NCBI RefSeq assembly: GCF_023715145.1
Contig: NZ_JAMBNP010000001.1
Location: 62,001-126,000 of the forward strand
Source of the DNA: Paenibacillus glycanilyticus
GTDB lineage: Bacteria > Bacillota > Bacilli > Paenibacillales > Paenibacillaceae
Reading direction: 5' to 3'
Length of the DNA stretch: 64,000 bases
The notes below the pieces were generated by a model, which made no database searches, was not told the DNA's origin, and saw nothing but the letters and a program-made list of their open reading frames with translations. Made by a program: the position numbers and the translations under genes. Shown piece by piece: positions 8,793 through 16,903 of this stretch (the first letter of the stretch is position 1; each line of letters starts with the position of its first letter).

Positions 8793-10336
8793 ACGACCTT
8801 CTCCTCCTCTTCGTCTTCCGCATCCCGCACGCCGGCCATGTATAAGCCGATCTGCTCGCGGGTTGCTTCCCCTCTCGCCATCTCGCCGACCATGCGACCG
8901 TTATAGATTACTAATATGCGGTCGGACAGCTGCATAACCTCATCCAAGTCTTCCGAAATAAGAAGGATGCTTTTTCCTTCTCCGCGCATCTCGGTCAACA
9001 GGCGGTGCACGCCCTCCGTCGCGCCCACATCAAGCCCTTGCGTAGGATGAACCGCCACCATGAAGAGCGGATCCTGCTCAACTTCTCTGGCAAACAGCAG
9101 CTTCTGCTGATTGCCTCCGGATAATTGTCTGACCGGTGTATCAAGTCCCGGCGTCTTCACGTCAAACTGTTCGACAAGCGTTTGCGACCAGTCGCGGTTC
9201 GCTTTGAAACGCAGGAAGCCAAGCCGGGAACGCTCACTTGTTCGATAGGATTTAAACAAGAGGTTATCCACAATACCCAGGCTTCCGGCAAGACCGCTTT
9301 TCATCCGGTTCTCCGGCACATGGGCAATGCGGGCTTCGATAGCACCGCGGACTGATGCGTTCTTAAGCGGGCTGCCGTTAAAGGTAATAGCGCCCTTGCG
9401 CCAGGATCGGAGTCCCGTAAGCACCTCCGCCAGCTCCTTCTGTCCGTTGCCCGCTACGCCTGCAACCCCGACGATCTCGCCTTCATGCACCTGAAACTCC
9501 ATTTGATTCAAAGCCTTGCGTCCATGATCCGCATACACGTCCAGCTGATCGACAATAAGGAGCGGCTTGCCTTTCGGACGGCTTGCCAGAGGCTTCATGG
9601 CCGTTAGCTCTTTCCCAACCATAAGTCTTGCAAGCTCGCGTTCGTTCGTGCCTTGTCTCTCCAGCGTATGCGTCAAACGGCCTTTGCGCATGATGGAGAT
9701 GCTGTCGGAGATCGCCATGACCTCTTTCAGCTTATGGGTCGTAATAATGACGGTCTTCCCCTCTGCCCTCATCTGATCAAGGGTTACGAATAGCTGCTCC
9801 GCTTCCCCTGGAGTAAGCACCGAAGTAGGCTCATCCAAAATAATCAGATCGGCGCCGCGGTACAGCGTCTTAACGATCTCTACCCGTTGCTGCTCGCCGA
9901 CGGACAATTGCCAGATCGGACGGTCAACCGGAAAGGTCAGTCCGAATTTGGTTGCGATCGCATCAATCTCTTCCTGCTTCTTCTTCATCCATCCCGGACC
10001 GCGCCAGAAGGATGTTTTCTCTCCCAGTATGATATTCTCCGCGGCCGTTAACGTCTGTACCAGCCGGAAGTTCTGGAAGACCATTCCGATTCCGAGCTTC
10101 ATGGCATCCTTGGGTGAGCGGATCTTTGCTTTCTCCCCATGAATATAGATCTCGCCGCTGGTTGGCCGGTAGACGCCGGACAGCATGCACATCATCGTGC
10201 TTTTGCCAGCACCGTTCTCACCTAGCAACGCGTGAATTTCTCCCGCTTTTGCCTTGAAATCAACCTGGTCATTCGCAACGACGGAGCCGAATTGCTTGAC
10301 GATGCGCTGCATTTCAACGGAGTAGGTTTCGAGCAT
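8789..10336 (-). CDS. nupO: nucleoside ABC transporter ATP-binding protein (NupO-like, double domain)
   Basis: The 515-residue protein contains two ABC domains, as in ribose- and nucleoside-type importers. The first has a complete Walker A (GENGAGKST, about residues 38-46), signature LSVGEQQR and Walker B LIILDEPTSVL. The second has a degenerate P-loop (GVAGNGQKE), signature LSGGNQQK and a Walker B ending in HPTQGLDVGA, the usual asymmetry of this family. It starts with ATG after TAAGGAGG. It energises the NupP/NupQ channel. A 249-base gap with tandem repeats separates it from the binding-protein gene. Confidence 0.93.
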   Translation of the reverse strand: MLETYSVEMQRIVKQFGSVVANDQVDFKAKAGEIHALLGENGAGKSTMMCMLSGVYRPTSGEIYIHGEKAKIRSPKDAMKLGIGMVFQNFRLVQTLTAAENIILGEKTSFWRGPGWMKKKQEEIDAIATKFGLTFPVDRPIWQLSVGEQQRVEIVKTLYRGADLIILDEPTSVLTPGEAEQLFVTLDQMRAEGKTVIITTHKLKEVMAISDSISIMRKGRLTHTLERQGTNERELARLMVGKELTAMKPLASRPKGKPLLIVDQLDVYADHGRKALNQMEFQVHEGEIVGVAGVAGNGQKELAEVLTGLRSWRKGAITFNGSPLKNASVRGAIEARIAHVPENRMKSGLAGSLGIVDNLLFKSYRTSERSRLGFLRFKANRDWSQTLVEQFDVKTPGLDTPVRQLSGGNQQKLLFAREVEQDPLFMVAVHPTQGLDVGATEGVHRLLTEMRGEGKSILLISEDLDEVMQLSDRILVIYNGRMVGEMARGEATREQIGLYMAGVRDAEDEEEEKVV

Positions 10337-10351
10337 TCCGTATCCTCCTTA

Positions 10352-10501
10352 AAAGAATTGCGAAGCAATTCTTGCTTCGTAAGCATTAGCCTAAAGAATT
10401 GCGAAGCAATTCTTGCTTCGTAAGCATTAGCCTAAAGAATTGCGAAGCAATTCTTGCTTCGTAAGCTTTAGCTTAAAAGAATTGCTTCGTATGCACTCGC
10501 T
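10352..10501. repeat. 41-bp tandem repeat, three full copies and one shortened copy
   Basis: Copies lie at 10352-10392, 10393-10433 and 10434-10474, nearly identical over 41 bases. A fourth, from 10475, has lost the central cgaagcaattcttg part. Each full copy holds two small hairpins: AGAATTGC-gaa-GCAATTCT and TGCTT-cgt-AAGCA. The array sits between nupN and nupO inside the operon, immediately upstream of the nupO ribosome binding site. Copy number may vary between strains by slippage; an effect on nupO expression is inference. Confidence 0.9.
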
Positions 10502-10523
10502 TTGTAGATAGATGGAGGCCTAT

Positions 10524-10561
10524 AAATCAACAAATCCCTTGGGAAAGGGATTTGTTGATTT
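10524..10561 (-). terminator. strong hairpin after nupN (attenuator or 3' stabiliser)
   Basis: A 17-base-pair perfect stem (10524-10540 with 10545-10561, loop of four) lies 24 bases after the nupN stop. It lacks a clean T-run on the minus strand. It may therefore act as a partial terminator or RNA-stabilising end that raises binding-protein mRNA over the downstream genes, as is common for solute-binding-protein operons. Confidence 0.7.
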
Positions 10562-10585
10562 GGCCGTTTAGTCTTGTCTTTGCGA

Positions 10586-11743
10586 TTATTGAGGAATCGT
10601 TCCTTCTACGCCTTTGACGAACCAGTTCATCTCAAGAATCTGTTCAAGACTCATCGTTTGGCCGGCTTCCAGCTTGGAAGCGCCGGATGCGTCTGTAATC
10701 GGACCGCTGAATACGTTCAGCTCGCCTTTTAAGATTTTCGCTTGCGCGTCTTCAACCAGCTTCTTCACATCGCCTGGAATGCTAGGTCCAAGCGGAGCAA
10801 GGCCAACCATGCCGTCTACTATATCACCGGAGTACTGCTCGCTCTTCCATGTTCCGTCGATGACAGATTGTACGACTTTCGTATAATAAGGACCCCAGTT
10901 CCATGTCGGGTTCGTTAAGTAAGCATCCGGTGCATAACGGGTCATATCGGAGTCATTGCCGCCAGCGAGCGCGCCTCGCTCGGCAGCCGCTTGCAGTGTT
11001 GCGGGGGAATCTTGATAAGCAAGCAGGACGTCTGCTCCTTTATCCAGCAAGCTGATCGCCGCTTGGCGTTCGGCCGTCGGATCGTACCAAGTGTTGCTCC
11101 ATACCACGTCAACCTTGGCGTCCGGATTTACGCTCTGAATGCCAAGAGCAAAGGCATTAATGTTATAGATAACTTCGGGAATCGGGAATGCGCCCACGTA
11201 ACCAATCACGTTCGATTTCGTCATCTTGCCTGCCGCAATACCGCTCAGATAGCTGGCCTCGTAGTTTTTACCGAAATAAGTCCCCATATTGTCCGCTGTT
11301 TTGTAGCCGGCAGTATGCATGAAGATGACTTTCGGGAACTTCTTCGCCACATTCAGGGTTGGATCCATATAACCAAAGCTTGTCGTGAAGATAATGTCAT
11401 GGTTTTGAGCCAGCTCTGTAATAACGCGCTCTGCGTCCGCGCTTTCCGGTACGTTTTCTACCGTGTCAGCTTTAATGCCAAGCTTCTCTTCCATGTACTT
11501 CCTTCCATTGTCATGCTCGAAGGTCCAGCCGCCGTCCCCCGGAGGCCCGATGTATACGAATGCGACCCGCGGCAGCTTCTTGCCGCTGTCTGTTGCTGCC
11601 GGATCTGTTGATGTCTGTGCATTGCCGGTATTCGCAGCCTCGTTTGTCTTATTATTGCTGTTGCTGGAACAAGCGGACAAAATAACGACCATAAGTACGA
11701 GTAAAGCCAACCCCACTGTGCGTGCTCTTGCAAGATGTTTCAT
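10586..11743 (-). CDS. nupN: BMP-family nucleoside-binding lipoprotein (NupN-like)
   Basis: This is the extracellular substrate-binding protein of the importer. The 385-residue product has a lipoprotein signal peptide with lipobox LSAC (cysteine at about residue 25), then a Ser/Asn/Thr-rich tether and a BMP/PnrA-type periplasmic binding fold (VAFVYIGPPGDGGWTFEHDNG, FMHTAGYKT, NIGTYFGKNYEASYLSG-like blocks). The ATG at 11743 is chosen because GGGGAGG lies six bases upstream; an upstream in-frame TTG falls inside that site. It has its own sigma-A-like promoter at 11800-11828 and heads the whole purine uptake and oxidation operon. Confidence 0.92.
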   Translation of the reverse strand: MKHLARARTVGLALLVLMVVILSACSSNSNNKTNEAANTGNAQTSTDPAATDSGKKLPRVAFVYIGPPGDGGWTFEHDNGRKYMEEKLGIKADTVENVPESADAERVITELAQNHDIIFTTSFGYMDPTLNVAKKFPKVIFMHTAGYKTADNMGTYFGKNYEASYLSGIAAGKMTKSNVIGYVGAFPIPEVIYNINAFALGIQSVNPDAKVDVVWSNTWYDPTAERQAAISLLDKGADVLLAYQDSPATLQAAAERGALAGGNDSDMTRYAPDAYLTNPTWNWGPYYTKVVQSVIDGTWKSEQYSGDIVDGMVGLAPLGPSIPGDVKKLVEDAQAKILKGELNVFSGPITDASGASKLEAGQTMSLEQILEMNWFVKGVEGTIPQ

Positions 11744-11799
11744 ATCGTTCCTCCCCAACTCTCTATCATCATCGCGACCGGAATGGATGATGTAGTCTC

Positions 11800-11828
11800 A
11801 ATATACTTCCGTGTCATTATAACGTCAA
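11800..11828 (-). promoter_or_regulatory. sigma-A-type promoter for the nup-puc operon
   Basis: On the minus strand a -35 TTGACG (11823-11828) is followed after exactly 17 bases by a -10 TATATT (11800-11805). It lies about 57 bases upstream of the nupN ATG. It is the only good promoter visible before the run of genes from nupN to allB. Confidence 0.7.
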
Positions 11829-11877
11829 TATATCTGACATGAGATTGGAAGGAGATATAAAATAACGAAAACTCATT

Positions 11878-11923
11878 GTGCATGATGCACGTCTATCCTG
11901 TGTTTATGTAACAATACGTTACA
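11878..11923. promoter_or_regulatory. two palindromes upstream of the nup promoter
   Basis: GTGCAT-G-ATGCAC (11878-11890) and TGTAAC-aatac-GTTACA (11907-11923) lie between the end of pucB and the nupN promoter, about 50 and 80 bases upstream of the -35 box. Neither has a T-run, so a terminator is less likely. They could be regulator binding sites, for example for PucR activation; this is inference. Confidence 0.45.
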
Positions 11924-11936
11924 CTCAACCCCATCT

Positions 11937-12584
11937 TTATCTGCGACCGCGATTGTCGCGATAACGCCTCTCTGCCAAACGGAGGCTTTTCTCATCGTCC
12001 ACGTCAAGCAGCAACTCCGCTGCTTCACCGTCATACGCCACAATTTCTCCGTTATACTCCGGCGATCCAAACAGCTTGCGCGCCCCCATATCCCCCTTCA
12101 ACCCGCGCAGTGCGTTGAACATCGTATTTCGGATGATAGCGGGAGGCATAACAGCCCCATCCACAGAGGAAGCCGCAAAATCAATCTCCGGGCGCTCTCC
12201 CATAATAGAAAGAAGACGCCGCACCATGGCAGCCGTGACAAAGGGTTGGTCACCAAGCCCGATCACGACCGCATCGGGTTTCGGGAAGCTGGACAGCGCG
12301 GCGTCTACACCGGAGCGGATGGAATAGGACATTCCAAGGCTGGCTTCTTCGCAGACGACAATATGAAGTTGATTGGCGTAGCGCGAATTATTCCTCATGT
12401 CCGCTAGCCAGGCAAGCGGATCATCCGGGCGGACCACAATATGAACCCGCCCGATTCCGCTAGAAAGCAGAGCACGAAGCGCCAAACTGCCGAGCGCTAT
12501 GCCCGGGAAAAGCTCGAGCGGCAGCTTCGGCTTGCCCATACGGCTGCTCTGCCCCGCCGCCAAATAAATGCCGGATATGTTCAT
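11937..12584 (-). CDS. pucB: PucB-type molybdenum-cofactor nucleotidyltransferase
   Basis: This is a MobA-like NTP transferase, which in B. subtilis is required for xanthine dehydrogenase activity, probably by converting molybdopterin to its cytosine dinucleotide form. The 215-residue protein has the N-terminal nucleotide-binding signature YLAAGQSSRMGKPKLPL and a VIGLGDQPFV metal-binding motif near residue 105. The ATG at 12584 has AAGGGGGGG four bases upstream. That G-run is also where the upstream pucA frame becomes ambiguous. As the sequence stands, pucA and pucB overlap by 125 bases. Confidence 0.9.
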   Translation of the reverse strand: MNISGIYLAAGQSSRMGKPKLPLELFPGIALGSLALRALLSSGIGRVHIVVRPDDPLAWLADMRNNSRYANQLHIVVCEEASLGMSYSIRSGVDAALSSFPKPDAVVIGLGDQPFVTAAMVRRLLSIMGERPEIDFAASSVDGAVMPPAIIRNTMFNALRGLKGDMGARKLFGSPEYNGEIVAYDGEAAELLLDVDDEKSLRLAERRYRDNRGRR

Positions 12585-13542
12585 GCCGCCCCCCCTTAGA
12601 CCTCTCAACCATTTGTTTGTTGCGCCATTCCTTGCGGAGCCCTATCAATTCGCCGGCAATGCTGACCGCAATCTCATAGGGTCCTTCAGCACCAATGGAT
12701 AATCCGATTGGCGCTTTTACGTTAGCGGGAGGTACTTCACCGTTAAACAACATGCCAATGCGCTTAGTTGAGCCCATCACACCGATATATCGCGGCCGGG
12801 AAGCGAGTGACCATTCTATCATTTCGCGATCGTAATGGAGGTGATGGCTGCAGACAATTACAGCATCTTCCCCATTCAGCTGCAGCTGTTCCTTTAGACG
12901 CTCCGGTGTACCCAGATATTTCTCAGCTCCCGAGAAGGCGGCAAGCAATCCCGGCCTCCAATCGGCAACCACCAAATGAAAGCCGCTTTGCGTCAGGAGC
13001 TGATAGATCGGATCGGCATCCGGCCCAGCCCCAAACAGAATTACCCGCTGCCGGTTGGATAATAGAAGACTGAATTGCCAGTCATAGGACTGCCCGGAAG
13101 AAAGATTATCGGCATCCATGCTTGCAAGCTCATACCCAAGCTCCTCTCCCCGAAGACCTCGGACAAGCTGCATCTCGCTTCCATTGTCCAATTGATCGAG
13201 CGCATCCGTCAGGACCTTGCGCAGCGCGCCAGCAACAGGCTCAAGCAAAACGCGGATTATCCCGCCGCAGCCTACAGCTTCGCCCCAGATGGGATCTTCA
13301 TCAGGCTCCATGTTGTACTCCGCCACTTCATGCTTGCCTGCTTCCAGAATAAGAGGGACGCGCTCCAGCAGATCAGATTCTATGCAGCCCGGACTGACCG
13401 TGCCGACTGTATCTCCGTCTAACATGAGCAGCATCGCAGCACCCGCCTTCCGGTAAGCGTGCCCCTCAACCTCGATGATGGTTGCCAGAACCGCCGGCTG
13501 TTCAAGCTGCCGGATCGCCCGCAAGATGTTGATCATATCCAT
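12460..13542 (-). CDS. pucA: PucA/XdhC-family xanthine dehydrogenase maturation factor (anomalous C-terminus)
   Basis: XdhC-family proteins bind sulfurated molybdenum cofactor and deliver it to xanthine dehydrogenase. The protein has an N-terminal XdhC domain (VLATIIEVEGHAYRKAGAAMLL, then GCIESDLLERV and GCGGIIRVLLEP) and a C-terminal Rossmann domain (VILFGAGPDADPI, YIGVMGSTKR). The ATG at 13542 has AGGAGG eight bases upstream. After about residue 318 the reading runs into pucB in another frame, giving 42 atypical residues. If the G7 tract at 12588-12594 had eight Gs, the protein would end after 320 residues with TGA overlapping the pucB ATG, the arrangement expected. The true end is therefore uncertain. 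Confidence 0.85.
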   Translation of the reverse strand: MDMINILRAIRQLEQPAVLATIIEVEGHAYRKAGAAMLLMLDGDTVGTVSPGCIESDLLERVPLILEAGKHEVAEYNMEPDEDPIWGEAVGCGGIIRVLLEPVAGALRKVLTDALDQLDNGSEMQLVRGLRGEELGYELASMDADNLSSGQSYDWQFSLLLSNRQRVILFGAGPDADPIYQLLTQSGFHLVVADWRPGLLAAFSGAEKYLGTPERLKEQLQLNGEDAVIVCSHHLHYDREMIEWSLASRPRYIGVMGSTKRIGMLFNGEVPPANVKAPIGLSIGAEGPYEIAVSIAGELIGLRKEWRNKQMVERSKGGRHEHIRHLFGGGAEQPYGQAEAAARAFPGHSARQFGASCSAF

Positions 13543-13575
13543 CGGCAATCCCTCCTAAATAAGTATGGAATGAAC

Positions 13576-13606
13576 GGATGAACAGCCTGGAACAGACTGT
13601 TTATCC
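13576..13606. promoter_or_regulatory. inverted repeat upstream of pucA
   Basis: GGATGAACAG (13576-13585) and CTGTTTATCC (13597-13606) form a 10-base inverted repeat with one mismatch and an 11-base spacer, about 34 bases upstream of the pucA ATG. It may be an operator in the short gap between the deaminase gene and pucA; no T-run suggests a terminator. Confidence 0.4.
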
Positions 13607-13668
13607 AACTTTATGCCTCTTTTAGCAAAAGCCTGCATGCATCGAACCCTTTGCTTCCGACTAGCTAA

Positions 13669-14994
13669 TTAAAGCCTTGCCAGCAATTCCTTCAGCGTCC
13701 GGTCTGCTTCCCGCAGCACCAGCGGTTTGTCTACCGTCTTCATGATGCGGCTCTCCATCACGATCTGTCCGTCAATCCAAACGGTATCCACATCCCCGCG
13801 GGTTGCCGCGTACACCACTCTGGAATACCAGTCTGCGTCAAAGGACGGATAGACATGGAAGTCCTCCAAATCCAGCAACTGCAAATCCGCAAGCTTGCCA
13901 ACCTCAATGCTACCGATTTTATCCTCCAGGCCAAGCACATGCGCTCCGCCCATCGTTGCCATGCGCAGAACGGTCTTGGCATTCATTACGGTTGGACCAT
14001 GCTTCACCTTCTGGATAAAGGCCGTCAGACGCATTTCCTGAAACATATCCAGGTTGTTGTTGCAAGGCGCTCCGTCCGCGCCAATCCCTACGTTAATGCC
14101 TTCCTTCAGCAGTTCCGGTACCTGCGCAACACCGGATGCAAGCTTCAGATTCGAACCGGGACAATGCGTAACCTTCACTCCGCGTTCCCGAATGATCCGT
14201 TTCTCCTCTTCATCCAGCCAGATGCTGTGCGCCAGAATAAGATTCGGCCGCGCGAGACCGATATGATCCAGGTAAACGATGTTGCGCATGCCGCGCTCCG
14301 ACTCCACAATCGAGATTTCTTCCCTGTTTTCCGACGCGTGGGTATGTACCTTTACGCCGTATTGGGCTGACAAATCTCTTACGCCGGTCAGCAGCTCTTC
14401 CGTGCAGGAGACAACAAACCGCGGACAAAAGGCGTACTCGATCCGGCCGCCCGCTGCTCCGTGCCACTTCTCAAGCAGCTCCACGCTTTCCTTCAGCGAT
14501 TGCTCCGTCTTCTCTTGAAGAGGAAGCGGCACCTCCGTCCCATGATCCATCATGACTTTACCGGAGACAGCTCGGATGCCGCTCTCGAGAATGGCCTGGA
14601 ACGCCGACTCGGTATGGTTCACGGTTTCCATATCGAGAATGGTCGTTGTGCCGCTGCGAATGAGTTCCCCGATACCAAGCAAAGCCGAATAATAGACCGA
14701 TTCTTCGTTATGGGCAGCTTCCAGCGGCCAGATCCGTTGTCTCAGCCAGTCAATCAGCTCCAAATCGTCAGCTCTCCCGCGGAATAATGTCTGACACAGA
14801 TGGATGTGAGTCTGAATAAAACCCGGCAGGAGCACCTTTCCTCTTGCGTCGATCATCCGATCTGCTTCAATTTCCTGAATATTCGGACCAATTTGAGCGA
14901 TCTTATTTCCTTTCACAAGCACATCGCCAATCACGATATCATCTGCTGCGTTCATCGTCATAATGACGGCATTGCGGATTAATGTCGAACTCAT
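13669..14994 (-). CDS. TRZ/ATZ-family amidohydrolase, probable purine (guanine or adenosine-type) deaminase
   Basis: The 441-residue protein is a metal-dependent deaminase of the family that includes SAH/MTA deaminase, 5'-deoxyadenosine deaminase and 8-oxoguanine deaminase. Visible motifs are the THIHL metal pair near residue 62, HTHASEN, LAHSIWLD, and GADGAPCNNN, with the metal-binding aspartate in the last. C-terminal residues rebuild the small beta-domain (GKLADLQLLD...VWIDGQIVM). Its place between pucA and pucR suggests it feeds a deaminated purine such as xanthine or hypoxanthine into xanthine dehydrogenase. The exact substrate cannot be told from sequence; B. subtilis uses an unrelated guanine deaminase. 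Confidence 0.85.
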   Translation of the reverse strand: MSSTLIRNAVIMTMNAADDIVIGDVLVKGNKIAQIGPNIQEIEADRMIDARGKVLLPGFIQTHIHLCQTLFRGRADDLELIDWLRQRIWPLEAAHNEESVYYSALLGIGELIRSGTTTILDMETVNHTESAFQAILESGIRAVSGKVMMDHGTEVPLPLQEKTEQSLKESVELLEKWHGAAGGRIEYAFCPRFVVSCTEELLTGVRDLSAQYGVKVHTHASENREEISIVESERGMRNIVYLDHIGLARPNLILAHSIWLDEEEKRIIRERGVKVTHCPGSNLKLASGVAQVPELLKEGINVGIGADGAPCNNNLDMFQEMRLTAFIQKVKHGPTVMNAKTVLRMATMGGAHVLGLEDKIGSIEVGKLADLQLLDLEDFHVYPSFDADWYSRVVYAATRGDVDTVWIDGQIVMESRIMKTVDKPLVLREADRTLKELLARL

Positions 14995-15039
14995 GCGTAC
15001 CGCTCCTTTACTGAAACCATTTCGTTTGATGATGGCCGA

Positions 15040-16626
15040 TTAAGATTGTTCGTTAATAAGAAGCTTGCGGAATAAGAAAGCGATTTTGAGCCGGAGCAGA
15101 TCGTTCATTTTTTTGAAATCCACACCTAGAATTTCGCTCAGCTTCTCAATCCGGTAGGTTGCCGTATTGCGGTGAATATACAGCTTCTTCGCCGTTTCGT
15201 TTAATTGCCCGTCCTGCTCCAGGTAGGTCTCAAGGGTCCGCAGCATTTCACTCGCATAATCCGGATCCTTGCTAACGAGACCGCCAAGCCAGCGATGACA
15301 GAATGCCTCCATCCGGTCCCGGGATACATGCTCGAACACAATAGCCAGATCCATTGTATCAAAGGACGTAATGGATTGCCCGACTCCCCATTCCGATGAC
15401 AGTCTTTGCGTCTGCCTGCATTCGTCGAAGGCCTCGTAGAGCTGCTCCGCTCTTTTCTTCCTGCTGCTGACCGCTGCTCGCGGACTCTCTCCGCCCTCAC
15501 GCTGGATGGAAGCGAAGCATGCGCCTAACGCGGATTCCAGGCTCCCATCCGCCTGACCTTCAATAACCGGAAATACGGAAAAAAGTCCTTCCTCCATTAC
15601 AATATGCATGCCCTTCAATTCTTGAAGTTTCGTATGGCTTAAAAAATCCGATTTCAGCTTCTCCAGCTTCTCCATTCGGTGCAAGGCGGAGGCATGCGGA
15701 GCGTCGCTGAGCACGCAAGTGTAAGGATTCTGAAACACCTCAAGCTCCCACCGGTCCGCGTATTCGACGACTTTATCAATCGGCAGGCCGTTTCGCAGGT
15801 AACGTTTGATCAGCACGCCAAAGTCCTTCTGAACAGATAATTCAAAGTAATCTTCATAATTAAAATTCATTTGATAGGATAACAGCTCTGCCGCCTGCAG
15901 ATACAGACTCTCTTCTATCGTGGACAAGAACAGCTGAGGATTAAAAAACAAGACAAAGCCCGTACAGCGCGATTGCTTCATCAGAGGTATCCGGAACGCC
16001 TGCCACTGCTTGCTCTTCATCCACTTCTGCTGCTGCGGCCATGGCCAGCTGCCCGTTAATTCCGCATCCGGCACCTGCGAGCTGTTATAGACAATCTGCC
16101 CCCTTGACCCAACGACAGCCATCGGGAAACCAATAATGTCGGCAACGGCATCAAACAGTTCATTAATATGATCCGTCTTGAGCGCCATTCTCATCAGCCG
16201 GACCTGCTTGTCGAATATATCCTGCAATACGCCCGTATTGCGCCGCAGCTCCTCCTTGAACAAGCCGCTCATCTGGTCGGAGAACGTAAATTGATAGGGA
16301 AGCTCTATTAACGGAAAACCTAGCTCGTTGGCAAAAGCAATTAATTGATCGGGAATAGCATCCCAGAATCGGCCGAGCTTTATCCCAAGTCCCGATGAAC
16401 CCCGCTGGTTCAGCTTGGCGAGCAGCTCCGTGGCATCCTGCGGATGATCCTTGATCAGGTAGGCGGTTGTAAAGAGCATCTCCCCTTCCTTGATCCAATC
16501 GGTAATATCCGGGGCATCCATCACATTGACGGATTTCACGATCCGATTGCGCCCTGCTGTCCCGGCAACCAGCTTCCCTTCCGATAAAGGGAACACGTTT
16601 AGCGCCTGTTCAACTGTCAAATGCAT
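15040..16626 (-). CDS. pucR: PucR-family transcriptional regulator
   Basis: In B. subtilis, PucR activates purine-degradation genes, with allantoin-type compounds as signals. The 528-residue protein has an N-terminal PucR domain (about 8-125), a central region, and a C-terminal helix-turn-helix of the PucR/CdaR type (DGQLNETAKKLYIHRNTATYRIEKLSEIL, about residues 470-500). It is the first gene of the island on its strand. Its promoter area holds a perfect 7-base inverted repeat overlapping the -35 box, compatible with autoregulation. It is the obvious candidate regulator for the nup-puc operon. Confidence 0.92.
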   Translation of the reverse strand: MHLTVEQALNVFPLSEGKLVAGTAGRNRIVKSVNVMDAPDITDWIKEGEMLFTTAYLIKDHPQDATELLAKLNQRGSSGLGIKLGRFWDAIPDQLIAFANELGFPLIELPYQFTFSDQMSGLFKEELRRNTGVLQDIFDKQVRLMRMALKTDHINELFDAVADIIGFPMAVVGSRGQIVYNSSQVPDAELTGSWPWPQQQKWMKSKQWQAFRIPLMKQSRCTGFVLFFNPQLFLSTIEESLYLQAAELLSYQMNFNYEDYFELSVQKDFGVLIKRYLRNGLPIDKVVEYADRWELEVFQNPYTCVLSDAPHASALHRMEKLEKLKSDFLSHTKLQELKGMHIVMEEGLFSVFPVIEGQADGSLESALGACFASIQREGGESPRAAVSSRKKRAEQLYEAFDECRQTQRLSSEWGVGQSITSFDTMDLAIVFEHVSRDRMEAFCHRWLGGLVSKDPDYASEMLRTLETYLEQDGQLNETAKKLYIHRNTATYRIEKLSEILGVDFKKMNDLLRLKIAFLFRKLLINEQS

Positions 16627-16763
16627 AGCGCACCTCCGCTCACAATGTAAACATCTTCCGACGTCATTTTATATAACATCTTAAATCAGGGAATGCCTTT
16701 AATCAATAGGAATGTAAATATATTTAACGATATAAACTCTTAAACTTGCATTATCCTATTCAT

Positions 16764-16795
16764 ATTATAGCTTAATTTGGGCATTATACCCAAAT
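16764..16795 (-). promoter_or_regulatory. pucR promoter with overlapping palindromic operator
   Basis: On the minus strand a -10 TATAAT (16764-16769) follows a weak -35 TTGGGT (16788-16793) with an 18-base spacer. The inverted repeat ATTTGGG-N7-CCCAAAT (16775-16795) covers the -35 element and spacer. Placement over the promoter suggests repressor or autoregulator binding. The promoter is about 140 bases upstream of the ATG. Confidence 0.5.
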
Positions 16796-16843
16796 ACATA
16801 ACATAACTATGGCATATTTAAATTCTATACCTTTCCCCAAACA

Positions 16844-16886
16844 TAAAAAAAGCCGATAAAAGCGAAATTCGCTCTTATCGGCTTTC
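16844..16886 (-). terminator. terminator of the stalk-domain gene
   Basis: A 16-base-pair stem with one mismatch (16851-16866 with 16868-16883) is followed on the minus strand by seven Ts. It lies 20 bases after the gene end and separates this gene from the pucR promoter. Confidence 0.92.
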
Positions 16887-16903
16887 CTAATGGAAATCTA
16901 GCT

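Noticed and set aside
10352..10501. Possible CRISPR array
   Set aside because: The copies are directly tandem with no spacers between them and no cas genes are present.
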